Positions 1-13,554 of a DNA stretch of 64,000 bases are shown piece by piece. The stretch's first letter is position 1; the number at the start of each line of letters is the position of its first letter. The stretch is taken from contig JAFLDS010000001.1 in assembly GCA_017302295.1 (NCBI GenBank), positions 62,001-126,000 on the forward strand, written 5' to 3'. The notes below the pieces were generated by a model. The model was not told the origin of the DNA, did no database searches, and saw nothing but the letters and a program-made list of their open reading frames with translations. Origin of the DNA: Thauera sp. (GTDB taxonomy: Bacteria; Pseudomonadota; Gammaproteobacteria; Burkholderiales; Rhodocyclaceae). A program made the translations under genes and the position numbers.

Positions 1-1523
<1,523 letters not shown>

Positions 1524-1534
1524 AGGAGCTGGGC

Positions 1535-2077
1535 ATGCTGATGAATCGCGACAAGTCGGTGCTGCTCGTCATCGATGTGCAGGAGCGTCTGGCGCCGTCC
1601 ATCCACGATGGCGAGCGTGTGGCCGCAAACTGCGCCTGGCTGGCGGGTGTGGCGCAGCGCGTCGGGGTGCCGGTGGTCGTCACCGAGCACTTTCCCGACA
1701 AGATCGGCGCCACGCTCGCCGTAGTGAAGGCCGCAACCATGGGCGCGCATTACGTCACCAAGCAGGCCTTCTCCGCACAGGGCGATGGTTGCCTCGCCGC
1801 GACGGCGGTCCAGGAGCGGCGCCAGGTGGTGGTCTGCGGTACCGAGGCGCACGTGTGCGTGCAGCAGACCGCACTCGAGCTGCGCTGGGCAGGCAAGGAA
1901 GTCTTCGTCGTTGCCGACGCGTCAGGTTCGCGCGATCCGGCGAACCGGGAACTGGCGTTCGCGCGCATGCGCAGTCACGGCATCGAGATCGTGTCGCGCG
2001 AGATGGTGGCCTTCGAATGGCTGCAGCGCGGAGGAACCGGGCTGTTTCGGGAAGTGAACCGCGACTTCATCCGCTGA
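1535..2077 (+). CDS. Isochorismatase-family cysteine hydrolase
   Basis: Small cytoplasmic hydrolase of the isochorismatase/nicotinamidase superfamily, 180 residues, single domain. The expected Asp-Lys-Cys triad is visible: D14 in VIDVQE, K76 in VTKQAF, and C108 in the TEAHVCVQQ stretch with the cis-peptide-type loop before it. The start is the ATG preceded by AAGGAG at 1523-1528 (6-nt spacing); an ATG two codons later is a possible alternative. It lies 11 bp after the acetoacetyl-CoA synthetase gene. The substrate cannot be read from sequence. Proteins of this size are often called hydrolase YcaC-like or nicotinamidase-related, and neither is supported over the other here. Confidence 0.85.
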   Translation: MLMNRDKSVLLVIDVQERLAPSIHDGERVAANCAWLAGVAQRVGVPVVVTEHFPDKIGATLAVVKAATMGAHYVTKQAFSAQGDGCLAATAVQERRQVVVCGTEAHVCVQQTALELRWAGKEVFVVADASGSRDPANRELAFARMRSHGIEIVSREMVAFEWLQRGGTGLFREVNRDFIR

Positions 2078-2135
2078 ACGGATAGGCCGCCGGAGCCTTG
2101 GCGGGGGCGGGCGTCCTGCCCGGCCCCATGCATTT

Positions 2136-3020
2136 TCAGGGCTCGATGGCGAGGCCGCGAAGGGCTGCACCGTTGCCGATCGGGCCCAGCGCCTGCGCAC
2201 GTCCGCTGGCGAGGTCGATCCGGTACAGCGTCGTCGACGATGGATGCGCCGTGCGGATCGCAGCCAGTGCGGTATTGGCGACGTCGGAAATGTCGAAGTG
2301 CGCATCGACGATGCCGTCGACGCCCAGCTTGCCGACTGTCGTCAGCTGGCCGGTGTTCGGCGAAACGACGGGCTGTACTCCCTCGAGCGAACCTTGCCGA
2401 ACGAGCGTCGCTGCGTCGGCATCGATCGCGAAATTGGTCGTCAGTTTCTCGTCCTGCGTGTTGTAGGTGTAGGCGGCGGCGACGATCCTGGGTGGGCGCC
2501 CGGCATTGGTGTCGCCTGTGGCGTAGGCCAACGCACCATCGGACTGCAGGCCGGGCTCGTCCGGCGCGGCGTCGACGAGGGCGCCGGTATCGGGGTGCGC
2601 GCGCAGATTCTGGCCGCTGTCGGAAACGATGCGGATGCGGTCTGCGGCCGGGTTGAAATCGAAGCCGAAGCGGCTGCCCTCGAGCGGGTAGGGAAACGGA
2701 GCTTTACCGACAGGCGTGAGCACGCCGCTGTCGACGGCCACCGTGTAAATGCGACCGCTGCTGCCCATTGCGAACATCACGCCGCGCGCAATGCGGTAAT
2801 CGATGCCGAGGATGTGCTCGTCCGCTTCCAGGCCCGTCAGCTTCACACTGGCGAGAATCGTCCCGGGCGCAGCCGCCGGAACCAGAACCAAGTCGTGCGA
2901 CTCGGTTACGACAAAGACTCTCGTCCGGTCGAGGGGGGCGGCCGCATGGGCAGAGAGGGCAAACGTCGTGGCCGAGAGGGCAAGCGTCACGGCGCGCAGG
3001 AAAGTGCCACGGAGCAGCAT
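2136..3020 (-). CDS. Secreted DUF4394 protein
   Basis: 294-residue exported protein of unknown function. It has a clear Sec signal peptide (basic n-region, hydrophobic core, likely cleavage after AHA near residue 26). The mature part is built of beta-rich repeats with motifs such as LVLVPAAAPG, RFGFDFNP, DRIRIVSD and GALAYATGD that mark DUF4394, a beta-propeller-like family found in secreted or cell-surface proteins. The ATG at 3020 is chosen because it starts the signal peptide and follows an AAGGA on the minus strand. It converges with the isochorismatase-family gene and diverges from the cupredoxin gene. No catalytic residues are recognised. Confidence 0.8.
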   Translation of the reverse strand: MLLRGTFLRAVTLALSATTFALSAHAAAPLDRTRVFVVTESHDLVLVPAAAPGTILASVKLTGLEADEHILGIDYRIARGVMFAMGSSGRIYTVAVDSGVLTPVGKAPFPYPLEGSRFGFDFNPAADRIRIVSDSGQNLRAHPDTGALVDAAPDEPGLQSDGALAYATGDTNAGRPPRIVAAAYTYNTQDEKLTTNFAIDADAATLVRQGSLEGVQPVVSPNTGQLTTVGKLGVDGIVDAHFDISDVANTALAAIRTAHPSSTTLYRIDLASGRAQALGPIGNGAALRGLAIEP

Positions 3021-3156
3021 GTCGTGTCCTTGATATGATCGAAAAGGTTCGGAACGTGATCGGGCATCGTCGTTTGCAGGCAGCCGAAGCGTAACGTCGC
3101 GCCCGCGCCTGACCGTTCGCCAGCGAAGATACAGAAGCCCTCGCGCGGGAGTCGTG

Positions 3157-3780
3157 ATGAAGTGTGCATCAGAGTCGAGACGTCGGATTTGTGCTGCGGC
3201 AGGGCTTCTGGCGTCGTTTCTCGTCCTGGGGCCGGCTTGCGCCGCGGAGGTCGTGTTCCGGGTCGTCGACGAGAGCGGACGCGACCTCGAGCATGCGGCG
3301 CTTGCGCTGGTGCCGCTTGGCCCGCCCGCGGCAAGCTTCCAGACCCGCGGGGCCGAGATCAGGCAGAAGGACAAGCGTTTCATTCCGCTGATGACAGCGG
3401 TACCGACCGGTACGGCGATCAATTTTCCGAACCAGGACACCGTTCGGCATCACGTCTATTCCTTCTCGCCGGCGAAGACCTTCGAACTCAAGCTCTACAC
3501 AGGAACTCCGTCGACACCGGTCGTCTTCGACAAGCCAGGGGTGGTCGTGATGGGGTGCAACATTCACGATCACATGGTCGCCTACGTGATGGTCGCCAAT
3601 TCGCCGTGGGTGGGGGTGAGCGATGAAGGAGGGCGGGTGGCGATGAAGGGCGTGCCCACGGGCAATTATGAATTGGAGTACTGGCATCCGCGGTGGGTCG
3701 GCATGACCGAGGTTGCGCGCAAGCCCCTGCGCGTCACGGGTGACCTTGCGCAGACCCTGGTCATCGGGAACGCGCGGTGA
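3157..3780 (+). CDS. Periplasmic cupredoxin-domain protein (methylamine-utilization-like)
   Basis: 207-residue exported blue-copper-type protein. A signal peptide covers about residues 1-30 (core AAAGLLASFLVLG, cleavage near CAA-EVVF). The cupredoxin fold carries a full type-1 copper ligand set: H98 (in VRHHVYSF), C134, H137 and M140 (in GCNIHDHM). A C-terminal beta part follows (GVPTGNYELEYWHP). The start at 3157 follows GGGAG; a GTG one codon upstream is possible. The stop overlaps the start of the next gene (GTGA at 3777-3780), so it is translationally coupled to a GGDEF-EAL protein. Database entries for this family are often named methylamine utilization protein, but no mau genes are present here. 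An electron-carrier or copper/redox-sensing role is inference. Confidence 0.8.
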   Translation: MKCASESRRRICAAAGLLASFLVLGPACAAEVVFRVVDESGRDLEHAALALVPLGPPAASFQTRGAEIRQKDKRFIPLMTAVPTGTAINFPNQDTVRHHVYSFSPAKTFELKLYTGTPSTPVVFDKPGVVVMGCNIHDHMVAYVMVANSPWVGVSDEGGRVAMKGVPTGNYELEYWHPRWVGMTEVARKPLRVTGDLAQTLVIGNAR

Positions 3781-6191
3781 GGCATTTCGGCTTCCGGCGC
3801 CTGCAATGGCGGATTGCCGCCTGGACCGCGCTCATCCTGTTGTCGGTGCAGATCGGCGGTTTGTGGATGTTCGCCCACATCGGCCGCGCGAGCGCCCTCG
3901 GCGAGGTCCACACCCGGCTCGACACTGGCGATCGTGTCTTTTCCCGCCTGCTCGAGCAACGCAGCGCCCAGCTTGCCCAGGCGGCCAGGGTGCTCGCGGC
4001 CGACTACGGCTTTCGCGAGGCCCTGCTGTCGGCCGACCGGGACACCATCGTGTCTGCGCTGGAGAACCATGGCTCTCGCATCGGTGCCAGCCAGATGCTG
4101 CTCATCGACCTTGAGCAGCGCGCGATCGGCGCCTTTCCGCCTCGAGCGGACGGGCATGTGGGCGGCTTTGCCGACCTGATCGCCGAAGCGCAGGCGCAGG
4201 GGCGCGCCACCGGTTTCAGGGTCGTCGGCACCGCGCTCTACCAGCTGGTGGTGGTGCCCGTCCTCGCGCCCGTTCCGGTGGCTTGGGTGGTGATCGGCTT
4301 CGCCGTCGACGAGGCCTTTGCCGATGATCTCAAGCGCCTCACGGGACTCGAGGTCAGCTTCGTGCTGGCCACCGGGCCCGGGCGCCCGCGCCCGGTGGCC
4401 AGCACCTTGCCTGCAGGTCAGCAGGGGCGCCTGCTGCAGGCCGAGGCGGCCGACTCTATGCTCGTCGAGGGGGCGGAGTACGTCGGGCTCAGGCATGAGA
4501 TCGAGGCCGGTGCGGGCGGCGCCGTCAGCGCAATCCTGCAGCTTTCGCTGCAGGGCGCGCTGGCGCCATGGGAGAGGCTGTATCGCGACTGGGTCGCACT
4601 TTCGGTAGCCGCCACCTTGCTGATGTTGCTGGCCAGCGTGTGGGTGGGGCGCACGATCGCGTCGCCCGTCACGCGGCTCGCCAGCTTTGCGCGCAAGGTC
4701 GAGTCAGGAGAGTACGCGGCACCGCCCGCCGTCGGCCGCGATGATGAGATCGGCCGGCTTGCCGACGCCTTCGGCGTGATGACCGATGCCATCGCGAGTC
4801 GCGAGGCTCGGATCACCGAACTGGCCTACCGCGACCCCCTGACGCGCCTGCCGAACAGGGTGCGGTTCATCGAGCAACTCGATCGACATCTGCGCAGTGC
4901 GATCAGCGACGGCGTATCGCTCGCAGTGCTCACTCTGGACATCGATCGGTTCAAGCTCATCAACGACACGCTCGGCCATGGTTTTGGCGATCTGGTGCTG
5001 CGGGAGGTCGGCAGTCGCCTTCAGCATGTCGGGGTTCGCCAGCGAGACGCCGGTGAGGCGCTGCACATCACCGAGAACGGCGCTGCGAGGCTGGGTGGCG
5101 ACGAGTTCGGTGTGTTGATTCCGGGGGCGGACGAGGCTGCAGCGCGCGTCGTCGCGGAGCGGATCGCCGCGGAGCTCGAGCAGCCGATGAGCCTGGAGGG
5201 GCAACTGGTCGACGTGCGTGCCAGCATCGGCATCGCGCTCTTTCCTGCGCATGGCGGGGACGCCGCGGATCTCCTGCGTGGCGCCGACGTCGCGATGTAC
5301 AGGGCCAAGCGTGACAATCAGGCCGTTGAGGTGTACGACCCCGCAACGCACAGCCGCAACGCCGCACGTCTGTCCCTGCTCACCGAGCTGCGGCAGGCGG
5401 TGGAGCGGGATGAACTGGTGCTGTTCTATCAGCCCAAGTATGCGTTTGCGCCGGAAAGCGCGCTGCGGGTCGAGGCGCTGGTGCGCTGGGTGCATCCGCA
5501 GCGCGGCTTCATTCCGCCGCTGGAGTTCATCCCGTTCGCCGAGCAGACAGGCTACATCCGTGCTATCACGCGCTGGGTGATGGATCGCGCGATCCGCCAG
5601 TGCGCGCGGTGGCGGCGCGAGGGGCGCGAGGTGCACGTCGGACTCAACCTGTCCGCGCGCGACCTGTTGCAGGCGGATCTGCCCGAGGTGTTCGCCGGCA
5701 TGCTGGCGCGGCATGGTTGCGACGCGAGCTGGATCACGCTGGAAATCACTGAAAGCGCGGTGCTCGACGAGCCGCGCATCGCGCTTGCCAACCTGACGCG
5801 CCTCAGCGCCACCGGCTGCATGCTGTCGATCGACGACTACGGGACGGGGTACTCGTCCCTCTCCTACCTGCGTCAGATGCCGGTGCAGGAAATGAAGATC
5901 GACCGCAGCTTCGTCATGAACCTCACCAGCCAGCCGGACGACGAGATCATCGTGCGTTCCACGATAGAGCTCGCCCACAACATGGGCCTGGTCGTCACTG
6001 CCGAAGGCGTGGAGACCGAAGCCATCCTGCGGCGGCTCGGCGAACTGGGTTGCGACCTTGCGCAGGGATACTTCATCGGTCGTCCGGTGTCGGCCGACGA
6101 TCTCGAACAGTGGATGGACCAGTCGCCCTGGGCCCGAGGCGGCGCCTTGCCAGACGCATCTTCGCCCGCGCCGACTCCCGTCTCTTCATGA
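3777..6191 (+). CDS. Membrane GGDEF-EAL cyclic-di-GMP protein
   Basis: 804-residue inner-membrane protein that makes and/or degrades cyclic di-GMP. Order: TM1 about 13-33, a periplasmic sensor region about 34-270 (cache-like by size and helical start), TM2 about 272-293, HAMP about 293-345, GGDEF domain with intact GGDEF at 440-444, EAL domain with EAL at 566-568. The EAL domain keeps LEITES, DDYGTGYSS, KIDRSF and AEGVET, so phosphodiesterase activity is likely. The product-inhibition RxxD site before GGDEF is replaced by ITEN, and the loop before it is long. The GTG start overlaps the cupredoxin stop by 4 nt, suggesting the cupredoxin supplies or modulates the periplasmic signal (inference). 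Confidence 0.93.
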   Translation: MRHFGFRRLQWRIAAWTALILLSVQIGGLWMFAHIGRASALGEVHTRLDTGDRVFSRLLEQRSAQLAQAARVLAADYGFREALLSADRDTIVSALENHGSRIGASQMLLIDLEQRAIGAFPPRADGHVGGFADLIAEAQAQGRATGFRVVGTALYQLVVVPVLAPVPVAWVVIGFAVDEAFADDLKRLTGLEVSFVLATGPGRPRPVASTLPAGQQGRLLQAEAADSMLVEGAEYVGLRHEIEAGAGGAVSAILQLSLQGALAPWERLYRDWVALSVAATLLMLLASVWVGRTIASPVTRLASFARKVESGEYAAPPAVGRDDEIGRLADAFGVMTDAIASREARITELAYRDPLTRLPNRVRFIEQLDRHLRSAISDGVSLAVLTLDIDRFKLINDTLGHGFGDLVLREVGSRLQHVGVRQRDAGEALHITENGAARLGGDEFGVLIPGADEAAARVVAERIAAELEQPMSLEGQLVDVRASIGIALFPAHGGDAADLLRGADVAMYRAKRDNQAVEVYDPATHSRNAARLSLLTELRQAVERDELVLFYQPKYAFAPESALRVEALVRWVHPQRGFIPPLEFIPFAEQTGYIRAITRWVMDRAIRQCARWRREGREVHVGLNLSARDLLQADLPEVFAGMLARHGCDASWITLEITESAVLDEPRIALANLTRLSATGCMLSIDDYGTGYSSLSYLRQMPVQEMKIDRSFVMNLTSQPDDEIIVRSTIELAHNMGLVVTAEGVETEAILRRLGELGCDLAQGYFIGRPVSADDLEQWMDQSPWARGGALPDASSPAPTPVSS

Positions 6192-6210
6192 CCGGGGCCT
6201 GCGTCGCCTG

Positions 6211-7918
<1,708 letters not shown>

Positions 7919-7929
7919 AGGAAGAAGCC

Positions 7930-8769
7930 ATGAAACTGTGCGGATTCGACGTCGGTCTCGATCAGCCGCTGTTCCTGATCTCCGGACCCTGCGTCGCCGA
8001 GTCGGAACAGATGTGCCTGGACATCGCCGGCCAGATGAAGGAAATCTGCGGCGAGCTGGGCATCCCCTACATCTTCAAGGCCTCCTACGACAAGGCCAAC
8101 CGCAGCTCGGGCAGGAGCTTCCGCGGCCATGGCATGGACGCGGGCCTGAAGATGCTGGAGGCGGTGAAGAAGCAACTCGGCTTGCCGGTGCTGACCGATG
8201 TGCACACCGTCGAGGAGATCCCGACGGTGGCTGCGGTGGTCGACGTGCTGCAGACGCCCGCCTTCCTGTGCCGACAGACGGACTTCATCCATGCGGTGGC
8301 GGCCAGTGGTAAGCCGGTGAACATCAAGAAGGGGCAGTTCCTCGCGCCGGGCGACATGAAGAATGTCGCTGACAAGGCGAGGGAGGCCAATGGCGGCGCC
8401 GACACCATCATGGTGTGCGAGCGCGGCGCGTCCTTCGGCTACAACAACCTGGTCTCCGACATGCGTTCGCTGGCGATCATGCGCGATACCGGCTGTCCGG
8501 TCGTGTTCGACGCCACGCACTCGGTGCAGCTGCCGGGCGGGCAGGGCACGGCTTCGGGCGGTCAGCGCGAGTTCGTGCCGGTGCTGGCGCGTGCGGCGGT
8601 CGCGGTCGGTGTTGCCGGGCTCTTCATGGAGACGCATCCCGACCCCGCCAAGGCGTTGTCCGACGGACCGAACGCCTGGCCCCTGCCGAAAATGAAGGCA
8701 TTGCTGACGACCCTCAAGGAGATCGACGCGCTGGTGAAGCGCCAGGGTTTCCTCGAGACCACGCTCTGA
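7930..8769 (+). CDS. kdsA: 3-deoxy-8-phosphooctulonate synthase
   Basis: Condenses phosphoenolpyruvate with arabinose 5-phosphate to give Kdo-8-phosphate, for the inner core of lipopolysaccharide. 279 residues, a TIM-barrel of the DAHP/KDO8P synthase family. Marks are ISGPCVAES near the N-terminus, [12 protein letters not shown], and the C-terminal [17 protein letters not shown] block. The ATG at 7930 is preceded by GAAGAAG; 11 bp separate it from pyrG. It confirms a Gram-negative outer membrane. The cysteine seen in metal-dependent forms is replaced: the segment reads DIAGQMKE-type rather than a Cys-ligand pattern, but I did not settle the metal class. Confidence 0.97.
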   Translation: MKLCGFDVGLDQPLFLISGPCVAESEQMCLDIAGQMKEICGELGIPYIFKASYDKANRSSGRSFRGHGMDAGLKMLEAVKKQLGLPVLTDVHTVEEIPTVAAVVDVLQTPAFLCRQTDFIHAVAASGKPVNIKKGQFLAPGDMKNVADKAREANGGADTIMVCERGASFGYNNLVSDMRSLAIMRDTGCPVVFDATHSVQLPGGQGTASGGQREFVPVLARAAVAVGVAGLFMETHPDPAKALSDGPNAWPLPKMKALLTTLKEIDALVKRQGFLETTL

Positions 8770-8788
8770 AATTTCGACTATCCGTTAA

Positions 8789-10090
<1,302 letters not shown>

Positions 10091-10117
10091 GGATCGGCCG
10101 GGCAGAGCAGCAAGGCG

Positions 10118-10145
10118 AGGCCGGCGGCGAACCCGCCGGCCTTTT
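10118..10145 (+). terminator. Intrinsic terminator after eno
   Basis: A 10-bp perfect stem (AGGCCGGCGG / CCGCCGGCCT) with a 5-nt loop, then TTTT, starting 27 bp after the enolase stop. Confidence 0.8.
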
Positions 10146-10213
10146 CGTGAAGGGGCGTCCATAAGGCGCTCGGGCGCCAAGACGCCTTTCATTCAATTCA
10201 ACCGCAACACCTT

Positions 10214-10489
10214 ATGCGCTGGCCCATCTTCATTCTCTTCGTGCTCGTCGTCGTGCTGCAATATCCGCTCTGGCTGGGCAAGGGGGGCTGGTTGCGGGTG
10301 TGGGAAGTCGACCGTCAGGTGCAGGCGCAGCGCGAAGATAACCTGCGCCTCGAGCAGCGCAACGCCAGTCTCGATGCCGAAGTGCGAGACCTGAAATCGG
10401 GCAACGATGCGATCGAGGAGCGCGCGCGTTTCGAGCTCGGCCTGACGCGGCCGGGCGAGATCTTCGTTCAGGTGCCGCAAAAGAACTGA
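10214..10489 (+). CDS. ftsB: Cell division protein FtsB (DivIC family)
   Basis: 91-residue bitopic inner-membrane protein. The N-terminal membrane segment covers about residues 3-20 ([18 protein letters not shown]). A periplasmic heptad-rich coiled coil follows (about 30-70, with [10 protein letters not shown] and AEVRDLKSG), and a C-terminal end reads [16 protein letters not shown], typical of FtsB. It joins FtsL and FtsQ in the divisome to activate septal peptidoglycan synthesis. Its place after eno is the standard proteobacterial location and supports the call. A GC-rich hairpin overlaps its stop (10489-10507). Confidence 0.93.
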   Translation: MRWPIFILFVLVVVLQYPLWLGKGGWLRVWEVDRQVQAQREDNLRLEQRNASLDAEVRDLKSGNDAIEERARFELGLTRPGEIFVQVPQKN

Positions 10490-10531
10490 GCCGGCGCGAG
10501 GCCGGCTCCAGTGGCGTCGGTCGAGACCGTC

Positions 10532-10963
10532 TCAGAGCAGTTCCGAGATCGACTCGCGCTGTTTCAGTTCGTGCTCGAAGGCCGTCAGCTCGACACCGAG
10601 CGCATCGCGCGCCGAGATCATGCCGACCGGTCGGCCGTCCTTCACCACCGGGACGTGGCGGAAGCCGCCATCGTTCATCAGGTGCATCGCGTGGCCGAGC
10701 GGGCGTTCGGGATCGATGGTCTGCGGATTCGCCGTCATGACTTCCGCCAGCACCGTCGTCTCGGGATCGCGTCGTTCGGCAAGCACCCGGTTCAATGCGT
10801 CGCGCTCGGTGAAAATGCCCACCAGGCGCCCACTGTCGACCACCATGATCGATCCGACATGCGCGGATTTCATTTGCTGGGAGGCCTCGAGCACCGTCAG
10901 TCCACCCGCCGCCGTCAGGATCTGCTGGCCTTGAATCACCTCGGCAATCTTTCTTGTCGCCAT
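10532..10963 (-). CDS. CBS-domain protein
   Basis: 143-residue cytoplasmic protein consisting of a single Bateman module: two CBS repeats (about 10-65 and 75-135) with HVGSIMVVDSGRLVGIFTERD and GFRHVPVVKDGRPVGMISARD-type cores. Such stand-alone pairs bind adenine nucleotides such as AMP, ATP or SAM and act as regulators; the partner cannot be inferred. The ATG is preceded by AGAGGAGAC on the minus strand, a good ribosome site. It is convergent with ftsB. Confidence 0.88.
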   Translation of the reverse strand: MATRKIAEVIQGQQILTAAGGLTVLEASQQMKSAHVGSIMVVDSGRLVGIFTERDALNRVLAERRDPETTVLAEVMTANPQTIDPERPLGHAMHLMNDGGFRHVPVVKDGRPVGMISARDALGVELTAFEHELKQRESISELL

Positions 10964-11055
10964 GTCTGTCTCCTCTGTTGATGACCGCCTGGTTGAAGCC
11001 TAGATAGGGGATGTGACAACTACAAGTCCGTTGCCTGCTCAATCGCGATGGCTGC

Positions 11056-11664
11056 TCAATTTGCGGCAAGCAGGGTGCGTGCGCCGTCGATGCGCGGCTT
11101 GAAGTAACGGTTGTCCAGGCGCTCGACGCGCACTGCACCGCGCGAGGACGGCGCATGCACGAAGCGGCCGTCGCCGATGTAGATGCCCATGTGCGAATGT
11201 TGCCGCTGCATGGTGTTGAAGAATACGAGGTCGCCCGGCTGCAGCGCGTCGATGGCAATCGGTCGCGTGCGCTCGGCAATCTGTGCGGCGTTGTGGGGAA
11301 GGCGACGGCCGCTGATTCTCTCGACGATGTAGGCCACCATACCGCTGCAGTCGAGACCGGCGTCCGGGTTGCGGCCGCCGAAGCGGTAGCCGGTGTCCAG
11401 CAGGCCGAGCGCGAACAGGACCATCTCCTGCGTCTGCGTGTGGTCGTCGAGCGCGAAATAAGTGCGATCGGCCGATCGTCCGGCTTCGGGCGCAGGCGGC
11501 GGCGAGGTCACGGTGCTGCAGCCGGCGAGCACGCCGAGTGCGCTGCACAGCGCAAGGAGCAGGCTCGTGGGTACGCCGCCCGGCTTTCGGCCCTCCCGAA
11601 CGAGGCGCGGTAAAACGCCGCAAGGCAGTGCGCTGCAGGGCGTGGGCATCGTCGGCGTCGTCAT
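11056..11664 (-). CDS. NlpC/P60 (C40) peptidase lipoprotein
   Basis: Outer-membrane-anchored peptidoglycan endopeptidase of the NlpC/P60 family. 202 residues from the ATG chosen. A lipobox LAGC places the lipidated cysteine at residue 49, with an unusually long pre-sequence (about 34 residues before the hydrophobic core), so the start is uncertain; a GTG at 11703 would lengthen it further. The catalytic domain has LDCSGMV (nucleophile Cys), HSHMGIYIG (His) and FVHAPS (third polar residue). It likely cuts stem-peptide bonds during wall growth. Transcribed after the SIMPL gene (52 bp), perhaps from its own promoter. Confidence 0.88.
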   Translation of the reverse strand: MTTPTMPTPCSALPCGVLPRLVREGRKPGGVPTSLLLALCSALGVLAGCSTVTSPPPAPEAGRSADRTYFALDDHTQTQEMVLFALGLLDTGYRFGGRNPDAGLDCSGMVAYIVERISGRRLPHNAAQIAERTRPIAIDALQPGDLVFFNTMQRQHSHMGIYIGDGRFVHAPSSRGAVRVERLDNRYFKPRIDGARTLLAAN

Positions 11665-11716
11665 GGTGCGGACGATATGACAAGCTGCGCAGCGCGTCCA
11701 CACGCCGGCGAATTCA

Positions 11717-12421
11717 TCAGTCGAGAAGCTCGATACGTCCGCTCACGGTGACCCCGATCTGGCTCTCGCCGCCTTCGAGCGGCGCCGGCGCCGCCTCGGC
11801 CATCATCGCCGGGGCGGCGCGCATGCGCGGGTAGATCGGGGCGGGGGAGCCGCTCTCGGCGATGCTGATCTGGTGCAGGCGGAAGCGCTTGCCCAGCGCG
11901 CCGGCGACGAGGGCGGCACGCTGCTCGAAGGCGCGGATCGCATCCACGGTGGCTTCGTCTGCGGCCCTGCGACGCGTGTCGGGCGCGGGCTGCATCGTCA
12001 CATGCGACAGGGCGAGGCTGGATTGGAGCCGGCCGATCAGATCCGACATCACGCCGACGTCGCGTCCTTCCAGTCGCAGTTCCGAACGCATGCGCCAGCC
12101 CTCGATGCGACCGCGGCCCTCCTTGCCGTAGATCGGCCACGTCGACGTGCCGGCGGACTGCGTCTTCACGCCCGCCTGGGCGCGAGCGGTGTCGAGGGCG
12201 GCGGCGAGTGCGCGATTGACCTCGCGTGCCAGCGCTGCCGGGTCGGCACCGCTACGTTCCACGTAGAGCCCGGCGACGACGAGATCGTTCGGCGCGGCCC
12301 GGCTTGCATCGGCACTGAACTCGACCGTACGCAGGCTGGACGCGTCCTGTGAGGCGGCCTCGGTGCTGAATGTGACGAGGGCGCAGAGGCCGAGGGCGAC
12401 GGGGAGAAAACCTTGCTTCAT
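11717..12421 (-). CDS. SIMPL (DUF541) domain secreted protein
   Basis: 234-residue exported protein. A signal peptide covers residues 1-25 (LPVALGLCALVTFSTEA). The mature part fits the SIMPL/DUF541 fold: VEFSADASRAAPNDLVV at the N-end, repeated helix-strand units, and a C-terminal IGVTVSGRIELLD strand. Family members (YggE, BP26) are periplasmic or outer-membrane and linked to oxidative stress, but no reaction is known. The ATG at 12421 is preceded by GGAAAG on the minus strand. It is divergent from the EamA transporter across 221 bp in which I see no other gene. Confidence 0.85.
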   Translation of the reverse strand: MKQGFLPVALGLCALVTFSTEAASQDASSLRTVEFSADASRAAPNDLVVAGLYVERSGADPAALAREVNRALAAALDTARAQAGVKTQSAGTSTWPIYGKEGRGRIEGWRMRSELRLEGRDVGVMSDLIGRLQSSLALSHVTMQPAPDTRRRAADEATVDAIRAFEQRAALVAGALGKRFRLHQISIAESGSPAPIYPRMRAAPAMMAEAAPAPLEGGESQIGVTVSGRIELLD

Positions 12422-12642
12422 GGCGATCTTCCTTTCCGGTTGGGCGGGCTGCGAGCGCAGCGCCGGCAGCAGCGCTTGGGTTCGCCCTCCTTTATACCGG
12501 ATCGTCCGGGGTGGGCGGCGAGCGACGTGTAAGCGCGTGTTCTGGCCGGCGGCCAAGACCCGCCGCAAATCCGTCTGGCTCGAATTGACCGGGCGGCCGC
12601 GGATCGGCATGCTGACGGGCTGTTCGATTGATTGCCTGCGTG

Positions 12643-13554
12643 ATGAACGAAAGAGTCCTGGGTGCAATGCTCGTCACCGCCTCTGCGGCCGGCTTTGGTG
12701 CGATGGCGATCTTCGCTCGCCAGGCCTATGCTGATGGTGCCGATGTGACGGCGGTGCTGTTCCTGCGCTTCGCCATCGCCTCGGTGGTCATGACTGCGTT
12801 GATGTTGCTCGGTCGCCGGCGCTGGCCGAGGGGGAGGAATCTGCTCATCCTCGCGGTGATGGGGGGCGTGGGCTACGTGGGGCAGTCGTTTGCCTTCTTT
12901 TCCGCCCTCAATTACGCGTCGGCTGGGCTCGTCGCCCTTCTGCTCTACCTGTATCCGTTTCTCGTCACCGCGCTCGGTGCGATCTTTCTTGGCGAGAGAC
13001 TGAGTGCCGGCCGATTCCTTGCGGTGCTGGCTGCGCTGGCTGGAACGGCACTGACCCTGGGCGGGGGGATTGCGGGGCAGCCACTGGGCGTGGCACTCGG
13101 GGTCGGTGCCGCGCTGATCTATTCAGTGTACATCCTGGTCGGCAGCCGGGTGCTGGCGACGGAGGATGCGCTCGCCGCGGCGACGGTGGTGATGATCGCA
13201 GCAGCCTTCGTGTTTGGCGGCCTGTCGCTGCTGGGTGCCCCGCGCTTTCCTTCCGGGCCGGCGGGCTGGGTCGCGGTGGTGGCGATCGCGCTGGTGTCGA
13301 CGGTGGTCGCGATGGTGGGGTTCTTCGCCGGCATCCGGCTGCTCGGTGCGGCCGACGCAGCGACGCTGTCCACGCTGGAGCCGGTCGTCACCATCGTGCT
13401 CGCGGCGATTCTTCTGGACGAGCCTATGCTCCCGCAGCAACTGCTCGGCGGCGCGATCATTCTCGCCGCGGTGGTGTGGCTGACGCGCAGCGGCGAACCG
13501 CGGCGCACCTCAGCCGCTTCCACGCCGCGGGGGGATGAGGGAAGTCGCGTCTAG
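12643..13554 (+). CDS. EamA/DMT-family transporter
   Basis: 303-residue inner-membrane protein of the drug/metabolite transporter superfamily, with ten predicted membrane helices in two EamA repeats (about 5-140 and 150-290). Typical marks are FLRFAIAS, the ALNYASAGLVALLLYLYP segment closing repeat 1, and the matching TLEPVVTIVLAAILLDEP in repeat 2. Substrate unknown; relatives export amino acids or metabolites. I prefer the ATG at 12643, although TTG 12628 and GTG 12640 are in frame and no clear ribosome site decides. Its stop overlaps the stop of the convergent carbonic-anhydrase-like gene at a CTAG palindrome. Confidence 0.88.
   Translation: MNERVLGAMLVTASAAGFGAMAIFARQAYADGADVTAVLFLRFAIASVVMTALMLLGRRRWPRGRNLLILAVMGGVGYVGQSFAFFSALNYASAGLVALLLYLYPFLVTALGAIFLGERLSAGRFLAVLAALAGTALTLGGGIAGQPLGVALGVGAALIYSVYILVGSRVLATEDALAAATVVMIAAAFVFGGLSLLGAPRFPSGPAGWVAVVAIALVSTVVAMVGFFAGIRLLGAADAATLSTLEPVVTIVLAAILLDEPMLPQQLLGGAIILAAVVWLTRSGEPRRTSAASTPRGDEGSRV

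Noticed and set aside
10489-10507. Hairpin after ftsB as terminator
   Set aside because: Stem is good, but no T run follows; left as an unassigned structure.
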